Shown one piece after another: positions 52,436 to 61,361 of a stretch of DNA of 64,000 bases. The position numbers were made by a program, and so were the translations under genes. Each line of letters opens with the position of its first letter. Positions within the stretch are counted from its first letter, which is position 1. Origin of the DNA: Leptothrix discophora (GTDB taxonomy: Bacteria > Pseudomonadota > Gammaproteobacteria > Burkholderiales > Burkholderiaceae_C); contig NZ_JAUZEE010000003.1 in NCBI RefSeq assembly GCF_030705305.1, positions 520,377-584,376 on the forward strand, given 5' to 3'. Below the pieces are notes generated by a model. It was not told where the DNA came from and searched no databases. It worked only from the letters and a program-made list of their open reading frames with translations.

Positions 52436-53284
52436 ATGCAACGACTCCACCGCGTCATCCTCTTCGGCCTGCTGGGCCTGTTCGCGGCCTTCTTCCTGCT
52501 GCCCTTCTACGTGATGCTGGTCACCTCGCTGAAGGACATGGAAGAGATCCGCAATGGCAGCCTGCTGTCGCTGCCCGGCATGCTGCGCCTGGACTCCTGG
52601 GCCAAGGCCTGGGGCAGCGCCTGCACCGGCATGTCCTGCGGCGGCCTGCAGCCCTACTTCGTCAACTCGTTGATGATGATCGTGCCGGCCGTCGCGGTGT
52701 CCACCGTGCTCGGCGCGCTCAACGGCTACATCTTCACCAAGTGGAAGTTCCGCGGCAGCGAGCTGCTGTTCGCGCTGATGCTGTTCGGCGTGTTCATGCC
52801 GCTGCAGGTCGTGCTGCTGCCGATGTCGCAGGTGCTGGGCTGGGTCGGCCTGTCCGACTCGATCTGGGGCCTGGTCTGCGTGCATGTGCTGATGGGCCTG
52901 GCATCCACCACGCTGTTCTTCCGCAACTACTACCTGAGCCTGCCCGACGAGCTGATCAAGGCCGCGATGCTCGACGGCGCCGGCTTCTTCCGGATCTTCT
53001 GGCGCATCGTCCTGCCGCTGTCGACGCCCATCCTGGTCGTCACGGTGATCTGGCAGTTCACCAACATCTGGAACGATTTCCTGTTCGGCGTGGTGTTCTC
53101 CGGCGCCGACTCCAAGCCCATCACGGTGGGTCTCAACAACCTGGCCAACACGTCCAGTTCCGTCAAGGAATACAACGTGGACATGGCCGCAGCGCTGATT
53201 GCCGCACTGCCGACCCTGGCCGTCTACGTGCTGGCCGGCAAGTACTTCGTGCGCGGCCTGACCGCCGGCGCCGTCAAGGGATAA
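52436..53284 (+). CDS. Sugar ABC transporter permease
   Basis: A 282-residue permease of the MalG/GtsC group with six membrane segments and the coupling loop KAAMLDGAGFFRIFWRIVLP. The ATG at 52436 is 10 bp after the previous stop. A longer upstream frame is not used. Confidence 0.93.
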   Translation: MQRLHRVILFGLLGLFAAFFLLPFYVMLVTSLKDMEEIRNGSLLSLPGMLRLDSWAKAWGSACTGMSCGGLQPYFVNSLMMIVPAVAVSTVLGALNGYIFTKWKFRGSELLFALMLFGVFMPLQVVLLPMSQVLGWVGLSDSIWGLVCVHVLMGLASTTLFFRNYYLSLPDELIKAAMLDGAGFFRIFWRIVLPLSTPILVVTVIWQFTNIWNDFLFGVVFSGADSKPITVGLNNLANTSSSVKEYNVDMAAALIAALPTLAVYVLAGKYFVRGLTAGAVKG

Positions 53285-53295
53285 AGGAACACGTC

Positions 53296-54363
<1,068 letters not shown>

Positions 54364-54534
54364 GCCATCAGGCGTGCGGCGAACCGGTTCCACACGCGTC
54401 ATTCAGGCTGGTTCCCAGCTTGTAACCCGGCCAGGTCTTGCGTGGACCGGTGCCGCGCTACGATGCGCGGCGCCTGCGTCATGACACCGCCGTGTCATGG
54501 CGCAGCCCCCACCGCATCCAGCCAGAAGAAGCCG

Positions 54535-55527
54535 ATGAAGCCCTCCGCACCGCACGCCCCGTATCCCCGACTTGTCGGCGACATCGGTGGCACCAATGCC
54601 CGTTTCGGCTGGATCGCGCAGGCCAGCACCGACGGCACCGAGCCGGTCATCACCGACGTCCACACGCTGCCGACCGCCGACCATGCCCAGCTCGCCGACG
54701 CGGTGCGTGCCTACCTGGCCCGCATCGGGCGTGGCCGGCCGGGCTCGATGGCCTTCGGCATCGCCAATCCGATCACCGGTGACGAGGTCCGCATGACCAA
54801 TCACCACTGGAGCTTCTCGCTGTCGGGCCTGCAGGCCGAGCTGGGGCTGCAGCGCCTGGTCGTCATCAACGACTTCACCGCGCTGGCGTTGGCGCTGCCG
54901 TCGCTGAAGTCGCACGAGATCCGGCAGCTGGGTGGCGGCACGGCCCGTGCGAACGCGCCCATCGCGCTGCTGGGCGCAGGCACCGGGCTGGGCGTGTCGG
55001 GTCTGATCCACAGCGCCGCCGGCTGGACAGCGCTGGCCGGCGAAGGCGGCCACGTCACGCTGGCCGCGACCGACGACCGCGAGGCGGCGGTGCTCGAACA
55101 GATGCGTCGCGCCTTCGGGCATGTCTCGGCCGAACGGGCGCTGTCGGGCAGCGGCCTGGTCAACCTCTACAACGCGGCCTGTCACCTGCACGCCTCGGCG
55201 GCCCAGCCGCTGTCGCCGGCAGACGTCACGCAACGGGCACTCGACGGCAGCGACGCAGCCTGCGTCGAGGCGGTCGAACACTTCTGTGCCTTCCTGGGCA
55301 ATGTCGCCGGCAACCTGGCCCTGTCGCTGGGCTCGCTGGGTGGCGTCTACCTGGGCGGCGGCATCGTGCCGCGCCTGGGCGCCTTCTTCGACCGATCGAA
55401 ATTCCGCCAGCGCTTCGAATCCAAGGGACGTTTCGAGAGCTACCTCGCGGCAATCCCCGTCTATGTCATCGACGCCAGCGTGTCCCCGGCCCTGGCAGGC
55501 GCGGCACGCGCACTTGGCGAAGACTGA
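54535..55527 (+). CDS. glk: Glucokinase
   Basis: A 330-residue enzyme that phosphorylates glucose with ATP. The phosphate motif LVGDIGGTNARFGWI, the catalytic Asp in VVINDFTALALALP, GAGTGLGVSGL and GGHVTLAA are all present. The ATG at 54535 starts MKPSAPHAPYPR; earlier in-frame starts lack family resemblance. It ends the sugar uptake operon and is followed by a strong terminator. Confidence 0.95.
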   Translation: MKPSAPHAPYPRLVGDIGGTNARFGWIAQASTDGTEPVITDVHTLPTADHAQLADAVRAYLARIGRGRPGSMAFGIANPITGDEVRMTNHHWSFSLSGLQAELGLQRLVVINDFTALALALPSLKSHEIRQLGGGTARANAPIALLGAGTGLGVSGLIHSAAGWTALAGEGGHVTLAATDDREAAVLEQMRRAFGHVSAERALSGSGLVNLYNAACHLHASAAQPLSPADVTQRALDGSDAACVEAVEHFCAFLGNVAGNLALSLGSLGGVYLGGGIVPRLGAFFDRSKFRQRFESKGRFESYLAAIPVYVIDASVSPALAGAARALGED

Positions 55528-55549
55528 GCCGGTCCCGCGCGCACCCCGG

Positions 55550-55576
55550 AAACCGCCGCACCGCCGGCGGTTTTTT
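55550..55576 (+). terminator. Intrinsic terminator of the sugar/glk operon
   Basis: AAACCGCCG / CGGCGGTTT forms a perfect 9-bp stem with a 6-nt loop, followed by a run of six T residues. It lies 22 bp after the glk stop. Confidence 0.85.
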
Positions 55577-55989
55577 CATGCCCGACGACATGCGCGTCGG
55601 TCCGCCTGGAAACCGCCGGCATCCATGGCCCCAGAAACGACATAGCCGCTGCAGGAAACCCTGAAGCGGCTGAACATGTGCAACTTGCGTCGACGGATGA
55701 AGTGGCGGAGTGGACGGGAGTCCAGCCCTACGCCGCTAAGCTCATGTTTCTACTACCGTTTTTCGGACGACAGTGTTGCAATAGCCTACCGTAAACGGGG
55801 TAGCAGTTCAAGAGTTACGGTACCAAGTTTGGCGCGCCAGCTTTCGCGACTTGCGCCAGTCTACCAAGGCCGCTAGCCGCCCCCTCATTGCAAGGACTGA
55901 CGGGACAACGGGTGAGCCAGAGCACACTGCCTCGCCCTGCCTGCGTACACCTCGTGGGCCTGTCATTGAGCACGACCGAGCACACACCG
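55577..55989. other. Island boundary region with a tRNA-3'-end-like sequence
   Basis: No convincing gene is seen in these 413 bp. A stem-loop lies at 55644-55671 (AGCCGCT / AGCGGCT) without a T-tract. At 55703-55723 the minus strand reads like the 3' end of a tRNA, ending in CCACTCCGCCA. Beyond about 55740, GC content falls and codon use changes, so this stretch marks the edge of the accessory region. Confidence 0.45.
55703..55723 (-). other. Candidate attachment-site remnant (tRNA 3'-end-like)
   Basis: The minus-strand 21-mer ends in GTCCACTCCGCCA, as in the acceptor stem and CCA of serine-type tRNAs. The rest of a tRNA, including a normal T-loop, is missing. Integrating islands often leave such a copy at one end. 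The match is short, so confidence is low. Confidence 0.3.
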
Positions 55990-57024
55990 ATGTCCGTCAC
56001 CGAAGCCCCCGCAGAGACGCTCCTGTACTTCGCCTACGGCTCCAATATGAGCAGCCTCCGCCTCCAGCACGCGACTCGCGCCCCGTCCGCGATGCCTGTA
56101 GGACCGGCGTCCGTTTCGGGTTACCGCCTCGCCTTCCACAAGGCCAGCATCGATGGCTCTGGCAAGGCCGACTGCGAGCACACAGGTGACCTCACAGACC
56201 GGGTATTCGGTGGCTTGTTCAGGGTGCCGGTCGCGGACATCGCGGCCCTGGACAAGGCGGAGGGAGCCTCTGGCACCAAGGCGGGCTATCGCCGCACCGA
56301 GGTTGTGGTCGACACGGACAGCGGTCCGGCGAAGGCGGTCACCTACGTTGCGACCAACAAGCAACCCGACCTGCTGCCGTACCCCTGGTACATCCAGCAC
56401 GTCCTGGTTGGGGCCCGCGAGTTTGGGCTCCCGGCCGAGTACATAGTTGCAATCCAACGCCGGGCGACGCAGTCAGACCCGAAACCCAGCCGACCGACCG
56501 AAGAGCTCTCTATCTACGCAACCCCGCTACTCCGCCGGGAAGTGCCCGGGGACGCCCAAGCCATCCATGAGCTGACAATGCTCACCTTCGAAGATGTACC
56601 GCACTCGGTTCACACCGAGCACTTCATCGTTGACCAGCTCCGCATCGCCGGTGCGCTCTCGGTGTCACTGGTCGTGGAAGTCCACGGGAAGCTGGTCGGG
56701 CACGTGGCGGTGTCTCCTGTGACGATTTCAGACGGGTCATCGGGCTGGTACGGCCTCGGGCCGATATCGGTCTCGCCGGCATATCAGCGCCAAGGCATCG
56801 GAACCCTCCTGATGAACGGTGCAATCTCGGCGCTACGAGCTGCCAAGGCATCAGGGTGCGTGCTGCTTGGCGACCCGACCTACTACCAGCGCTTCAGCTT
56901 CCTTGGCTGCCCAGAGCTTGTCCTGCCCGGCGTGCCGGCAGCGTACTTCCAAGCACTCAGTCTTGCCGACAGTCGCCCCCAGGGCACGGTGTCGTATCAC
57001 AAAGCGTTCGACGCTACGGAGTGA
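55990..57024 (+). CDS. Gamma-glutamylcyclotransferase-like / GNAT acetyltransferase fusion
   Basis: A 344-residue two-domain protein. The N-terminal half (about 10-165) is a GGCT-like fold with LLYFAYGSNM and a catalytic Glu in LDKAEG. A Pro-rich linker leads to a GNAT domain (about 185-335) with the acetyl-CoA motif VSPAYQRQGIGTLLMN. The first type cyclises gamma-glutamyl amines or opens such bonds; the second acetylates amines. A joint role, perhaps detoxifying or modifying an aminated small molecule, is a guess. The ATG at 55990 starts just before the conserved fold. Confidence 0.8.
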   Translation: MSVTEAPAETLLYFAYGSNMSSLRLQHATRAPSAMPVGPASVSGYRLAFHKASIDGSGKADCEHTGDLTDRVFGGLFRVPVADIAALDKAEGASGTKAGYRRTEVVVDTDSGPAKAVTYVATNKQPDLLPYPWYIQHVLVGAREFGLPAEYIVAIQRRATQSDPKPSRPTEELSIYATPLLRREVPGDAQAIHELTMLTFEDVPHSVHTEHFIVDQLRIAGALSVSLVVEVHGKLVGHVAVSPVTISDGSSGWYGLGPISVSPAYQRQGIGTLLMNGAISALRAAKASGCVLLGDPTYYQRFSFLGCPELVLPGVPAAYFQALSLADSRPQGTVSYHKAFDATE

Positions 57025-57422
57025 CCGCACCAACAATCTGCCGGCCGGGGACGCCGTCTGCAATCGGCTGCGCTCGTTCAGTGACACCAGCGGCAGATTT
57101 GTGCTCGGTTGATGACACGGACAGCCGACTTGCTTTCAGTTGATGGCCGGCAAGGCGCGCTCAGCATAAGAAGCGTGTGCCCTTCCGACTGGCTGCCTCG
57201 CCGACAAGCCGCTGCGCGACCATCGCCGTTGAGCCAGAAGGACAACGGCCACGCAAGGTGGCTGTCACATGCGAAGTTCTCTGTCGCGGCATGCGGCTGT
57301 CCGTGCAGTCCTGGTGGCGGAGCTCCGCCCTGCAGGCCGCACGTGCGCCTCGCATGGCAGTTGGTCCTTGTTGGCTGGGCGGTCGCTAGGCCGCGGTTCT
57401 GCCGGAGGTGTACAGGCGGCCA
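57025..57422. other. Non-coding gap with degenerate direct repeats
   Basis: No ORF with family resemblance is present. Two related 20-bp units beginning TGACAC and ending TTG start 31 bp apart (57082-57101 and 57113-57132; 14 of 20 bases agree), and a weaker third lies near 57139. Evenly spaced repeats of this type are found at ends of some transposons, so this may be a mobile-element scar. No transposase gene is nearby. Confidence 0.35.
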
Positions 57423-57994
57423 CCTCCGTACGCGCCGGCAGACGCTCACGACCGCGCCCAGGACTTCCAGGCTGGTCTTGCGTCGGATTGGCGGATAGGC
57501 GGGGTTGGTGGCCTCCAAGTAGAACTTGCCGTCGTCATCGCGACGCAGCGTCTTGACTGTGATTTCGCCGTCCACCAACGCCACGACGATGTCGACCGGG
57601 CCGGTCGGCGCGTTCTGCTCCACCGCGACGAGTTCGCCCTCGAGGATGCCGCCGTCGCGCATGCTGTCGCCGCGCACCTAATGCAGCGAGTTGCGGTTGG
57701 GCTGGTCGATGAGGTAGTCGTCCAGCGTCAGCACTACCGGCTCGGACTGTTCCGCTGACTGCGGCTGGCCAGGGCGCACCGAGCCCAGCAGCGGCCAGCC
57801 GAAAAACTTCCTGGGCGGCACCACCCGACCATCGACCCGCTCGACGTAGCCGGCGGCGTTCAAATGCCCGATGAGGGCGAAGACGCTCGAGGTCGAGGAC
57901 AGGCCCAGCACCTCGCACAGTTTGGGCGTCGGAGGGAAGGCGCCGACCCGCTTGTCGTACTCGCCCAGGGTGGATAGGTGCTGTCGTCCGCCAT
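57423..57994 (-). pseudogene. LexA/UmuD-like (S24) repressor gene, frameshifted and interrupted by a stop
   Basis: Conceptual translation gives MADD, then after a one-base shift QHLSTLGEYDKRVGAFPPTP, a LexA-like winged helix (KLCEVLGLSSTSSVFALIGH), the linker and S24 protease domain. An in-frame TAG (57678-57680) falls between NRNSLH and VRGDSMRDGG. The catalytic Ser (VRGDSM) and Lys (ITVKTL) codons remain, but the normal cleavage Ala-Gly appears as Pro-Gly. The natural stop also seems lost after CRRVRR. Two independent lesions argue for a dead gene. It faces the CBASS operon across 159 bp and was probably its repressor. Confidence 0.75.
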
Positions 57995-58062
57995 GTCCAA
58001 TTCATCGCTAGTTCTTTCGATGGAATCTACGGACCGCCATAACGCGGCGGGACCCCGGGACA

Positions 58063-58076
58063 CACTACCGGTAGTG
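58063..58076. promoter_or_regulatory. 14-bp perfect palindrome next to the CBASS promoter
   Basis: CACTACCGGTAGTG is its own reverse complement. It ends one base before the predicted -35 element. It shares CACT/AGTG ends with a second inverted repeat at 58112-58132. It is a candidate operator for the defective LexA-like repressor. Confidence 0.5.
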
Positions 58077-58077
58077 G

Positions 58078-58106
58078 TTGTTCCGATTGCGGACCCCGGA
58101 TATAGT
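58078..58106 (+). promoter_or_regulatory. Sigma-70 promoter of the CBASS operon
   Basis: TTGTTC and TATAGT with exactly 17 bp between, 48 bp upstream of the CD-NTase ATG. It is the best promoter match in the divergent gap. Confidence 0.6.
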
Positions 58107-58111
58107 GTTTA

Positions 58112-58132
58112 GCACTCGCGACCGGCGAGTGC
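58112..58132. promoter_or_regulatory. Inverted repeat at the CBASS transcription start
   Basis: GCACTCGC-N5-GCGAGTGC, 8-bp arms, centred just past the predicted start point. It could be a second operator or a hairpin at the mRNA 5' end. Confidence 0.45.
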
Positions 58133-58153
58133 CAGTTGGAAAGGTGCCGCACG

Positions 58154-59164
58154 ATGGCGACCCAGCAGCAGTTCATCGACTTCCTGTCCGAGATTGAGCC
58201 CAGCGGCAGCACAAAGGCGGTCTGCAGTTCGGCCCACCGTACCCTGCGCACCAAGCTCGCCGAGCACCCGACCTACAGGACAATCCACAAGGAGACGTAC
58301 CTGTCCGGGTCCTACGCCCGCGAAACGGCACTCCGCCCGCGCGTTTCCGACGGCACGCTCCGACGGCCGGATGTGGACATCATCGTGGTCACCAACTACA
58401 CCCAGTACGACCAGCCGAGCAACGTCATCACGACCTTGCGCCGTGCGGTGAAGCAGCTGGGGTATGCAGAAATCGAGTCAAACAGGCGCTCCATTTGCGT
58501 CTCGCTGGGTTCCGTCGAGATGGATGTCGTGCCGGTCATCGCCAACCCGTGGCACCCGGGAGCATGGCTCATCGCCGACAAGAGCGAGGAGCGCTGGCTC
58601 GAAACCAACCCGATGGGCCATAACGAATGGGCGCGTGCGGTCAACAAGCGCGCGAACGGCAACTTCAAGCCGTTGGTCAAGCTGTTGAAGTGGTGGCGCC
58701 GCGAGAACCTGCCCCACCTTAGGCGGCCGAAGGGCTTCATCATCGAAGCGATGGTGGCCGAGCTCATGGACTACCGCGAGAACAGCTACGAGGAACTATT
58801 CGCGAAACTCCTTGAGCGCATCACGACGGAGTATCACTGGCTGGCCGCGACCGGCCAGGTGCCGCACCTGGCGGACCCCAGCGTTGAGGGCAACAACGTG
58901 TTCTCCCGGGTGAAGCCCGAGGAGTTCAAGCGCTTCTACGACATGGCCGCCGACCACGCCCAGCGCGTTCGCCGGGCGCAACGTGAGACCGACCCGGAGA
59001 AGGCGCTGTTGCTGTGGCAGCGAGTCTTCGGCGACCGCTTCCGCAAGTCGACGCCCAAGCCTGGTGGGCTGCTTCGTACCGCCGCAGCGACCGGTGGCGG
59101 CCTTGGCCTGACATTCCCGGCGAAGGCGGTCGTTCCCCCGAACAAGCCGCCCGGCTTCGCTTGA
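58154..59164 (+). CDS. CBASS CD-NTase (cGAS/DncV-like nucleotidyltransferase)
   Basis: A 336-residue enzyme that should make a cyclic oligonucleotide alarm signal on phage infection. The active site is intact: GSY (52-54), Asp73 and Asp75 in RPDVDIIVV, and Asp124 in SVEMDVVPV. A helical SMODS-type C-domain follows. The last 20 or so residues are a Pro-rich tail ending in a small residue, as needed for conjugation of the C-terminus by Cap2. The stop overlaps the cap2 start by one base. The SAVED effector in this operon suggests a cyclic trinucleotide product. Confidence 0.9.
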   Translation: MATQQQFIDFLSEIEPSGSTKAVCSSAHRTLRTKLAEHPTYRTIHKETYLSGSYARETALRPRVSDGTLRRPDVDIIVVTNYTQYDQPSNVITTLRRAVKQLGYAEIESNRRSICVSLGSVEMDVVPVIANPWHPGAWLIADKSEERWLETNPMGHNEWARAVNKRANGNFKPLVKLLKWWRRENLPHLRRPKGFIIEAMVAELMDYRENSYEELFAKLLERITTEYHWLAATGQVPHLADPSVEGNNVFSRVKPEEFKRFYDMAADHAQRVRRAQRETDPEKALLLWQRVFGDRFRKSTPKPGGLLRTAAATGGGLGLTFPAKAVVPPNKPPGFA

Positions 59165-60894
59165 TGCGGCTGCTGCTCGAGCAGACCAAGCGCATGCTCG
59201 CGGAGACCCGCGAGATGGATATGCTCGCGGCCGACGCGAGTTGGCTGACGAAGCTGTCATGGGGCTTCACCGCCAACAAGGAGGTGTGCGTTGATTTCGA
59301 CATCACGGTGGCGGGGAAGGTCCACGAAGCCGTGCTTGTCTACCCCGACCTTTTCCCGCAGGCGCCTGCGTACGTGCGCCCGAGGAAGGTCGACGAGGCG
59401 TGGAGCAGCCACCAATTTCCGGGCACAGGCACGCTATGCCTGGAATGGGGGCCAGACACCTGGCACCCGGGCGTCACCGGCGCAGACCTCATCCGCAGCA
59501 CACACAAGCTGCTGGCATTCGAGAAGCTCGGGCCGGCGCTTGGCTTGGAAGCACCTTCTCGGCATGAACCGACGCTAGGGCAGCGCCTGCGCTCGGAGAC
59601 CAGACGCTTTCTTGTCACACCCGAACTGGCCCTGGCGATGCCAGGCTCGCATTCAGCCCCGTTTACGCCGCTGACGGTGTCGACTTCGACCCGCTTTCGC
59701 GAGTTGGTGAGCATCGCCGTGAAGCTTGGGCCAGAGGACGGCAACCTCTTGCCAGCGCTTCCGCCCGAGGTGACCGATGCTGCTATTGGCAGCGTGTTCC
59801 TACGGTCGGGGTGGCTGGTGCGTTGCGATGAGTGGAGCGGTCTTGCGGCACCAGCCAAGAGCCAGGCCGACATTCGCGACTACCTCAAGGTCAAAGGGCG
59901 CTGGCCCTGGCCAGATGACGAGGACCGTAGCGCCTTCCTGCTGCTGGTGGACGACCAAAGGGCCCTACGGCCGATAGCCTTGGCCAAGGGAACTGGTGAC
60001 ACGGCCTACGAGTATCGAATGGTCGACTTCAGCGTCGCGGGCACCTCTCGCCAGCCGGAGACAAATCAGTGCCTGGCCGGCAAGCGCGTAGCCGTGATTG
60101 GATTGGGCTCGGTGGGTAGCAAGCTTGCAGTGACATTGGCCCGCTCGGGTGTCACGCGCTTTCTGCTCATCGACGACGACATCCTGGCACCTGGAAACCT
60201 CTCTCGCAATCAACTCGATTGGCAGTCGGTGGGCTACGACAAGGTCGATGGCACGCGTGGCGCGATACGCCTTGTCCGACCGGATGCCGAGGTCCAAACA
60301 CGTACGTTTCGGTTCGCCGGCCAGGAGAGCTCCGCCTACAACACCACGGTGCTTGAACAGGTGGCTGCCTGCGACTTGGTCATCGACGCAACGGCCAGCC
60401 CAAAGGTCTTCTCCTCCGTGGCCGCGATTTGCGCCCGACGGGGTGTGCCCCTTGTATGGGGCGAGGTCTTCGCCGGCGGCATCGGCGCGCTGATGGCCCG
60501 CAGCATTCCGGGGCAGGATGCTGACCCACTTACCGTGCGTGCAGCCATCAACGCCTATTTGGCGACGCTGCCAGAGGCACCGTTCAAGCACGCGGAGGGG
60601 TACGACGCGGAAGAGGCCGGCATGGTCTACGTCGCTGGTGATGCAGAGGTGAGTCAACTCGCGGCCTCGTTGGCCCAGTTCGCGATTGACGCGCTCGTCA
60701 CCACGGAAGCTCGGCGATTTCCGGTTGCTGCCTACCTGCTCGGATACCAGAAGGCTTGGGTCTTTGAAGCGCCGTTCGACACTCGTGCGATTGAGTGTCC
60801 TACGGCGACGCCTGGGCCAGCCGACCCCGAGGACGCCGAAGCCAACGCGACAGCCTTCGGCGAGCTGATTTCGGTCTTCAGTCCGAGCAAATGA
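59164..60894 (+). CDS. cap2: CBASS Cap2, E2-E1-like conjugation enzyme
   Basis: A 576-residue protein with an N-terminal E2-like domain (candidate Cys92 in GTLCLEWGPDTWHP) and a C-terminal ThiF/E1-like adenylation domain with the nucleotide loop GLGSVGSK (313-320), LLIDDDI and LSRNQ. In type II CBASS, Cap2 attaches the CD-NTase through its C-terminus to a target and so primes it. Cys545 near the C-terminus is the most likely E1-type catalytic cysteine, by position. It overlaps cap3 by 4 bp (ATGA). Confidence 0.92.
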   Translation: MRLLLEQTKRMLAETREMDMLAADASWLTKLSWGFTANKEVCVDFDITVAGKVHEAVLVYPDLFPQAPAYVRPRKVDEAWSSHQFPGTGTLCLEWGPDTWHPGVTGADLIRSTHKLLAFEKLGPALGLEAPSRHEPTLGQRLRSETRRFLVTPELALAMPGSHSAPFTPLTVSTSTRFRELVSIAVKLGPEDGNLLPALPPEVTDAAIGSVFLRSGWLVRCDEWSGLAAPAKSQADIRDYLKVKGRWPWPDDEDRSAFLLLVDDQRALRPIALAKGTGDTAYEYRMVDFSVAGTSRQPETNQCLAGKRVAVIGLGSVGSKLAVTLARSGVTRFLLIDDDILAPGNLSRNQLDWQSVGYDKVDGTRGAIRLVRPDAEVQTRTFRFAGQESSAYNTTVLEQVAACDLVIDATASPKVFSSVAAICARRGVPLVWGEVFAGGIGALMARSIPGQDADPLTVRAAINAYLATLPEAPFKHAEGYDAEEAGMVYVAGDAEVSQLAASLAQFAIDALVTTEARRFPVAAYLLGYQKAWVFEAPFDTRAIECPTATPGPADPEDAEANATAFGELISVFSPSK

Positions 60895-61361
60895 TGACCG
60901 TAAGCGTTCCGCCGGACGTGCAGGAGACCTTGCGGCGCGCGCTGCGTGCAGCCGGGTCCAACGAATGTGGCGGCATCCTGATGGCTGAGCACATCGGTCA
61001 GGACCACTTCATGGTCCGGCAATTGACCGTCCAAGGAGGCGGCAGGTTTGCCAGCTTTGTTCGCGGCACGCGCTCGGCCTTCCGGGCTCTGAGTGCGTAC
61101 TTCCGCCAGTCGGGTCACGACTACACCCGCTTCAACTACCTGGGTGAGTGGCACTCCCATCCGAGCTTTTCTGTGCAGCCGAGCGAAACCGACCACCGTT
61201 CCATGCTCGACATAGTGACGAACGCGAAGGTTGGCGCGAACTTTGTGGTGCTGCTCATCTTCAAGCTCGTCGACCGCGAGACGCTGGAGGGCAGCGCCCA
61301 CACGTACCTGCCGGACGGGACAATTTCGCCGTCAACCTTGGTGCTGGAGGACCTCACGTGA
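60891..61361 (+). CDS. cap3: CBASS Cap3, JAMM-family isopeptidase
   Basis: A 156-residue metalloprotease with the full JAMM set: Glu25 in NECGG, then EWHSHPSFSVQPSETD giving His88, His90, Ser98 and Asp101. Cap3 removes the CD-NTase from its targets and limits signalling. It overlaps both cap2 and the effector gene by 4 bp, showing strict translational coupling. Confidence 0.92.
   Translation: MMTVSVPPDVQETLRRALRAAGSNECGGILMAEHIGQDHFMVRQLTVQGGGRFASFVRGTRSAFRALSAYFRQSGHDYTRFNYLGEWHSHPSFSVQPSETDHRSMLDIVTNAKVGANFVVLLIFKLVDRETLEGSAHTYLPDGTISPSTLVLEDLT

Noticed and set aside
55680..55760. A complete tRNA gene on the minus strand
   Set aside because: Only a 3'-end-like stretch is present. There is no cloverleaf: the T-loop, anticodon arm and 5' acceptor strand cannot be found.
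57535..58005. A 156-codon ORF over the LexA-like region (MNWTWRTT...)
   Set aside because: It is in a different frame from the LexA/UmuD-like domains and has no family resemblance of its own.
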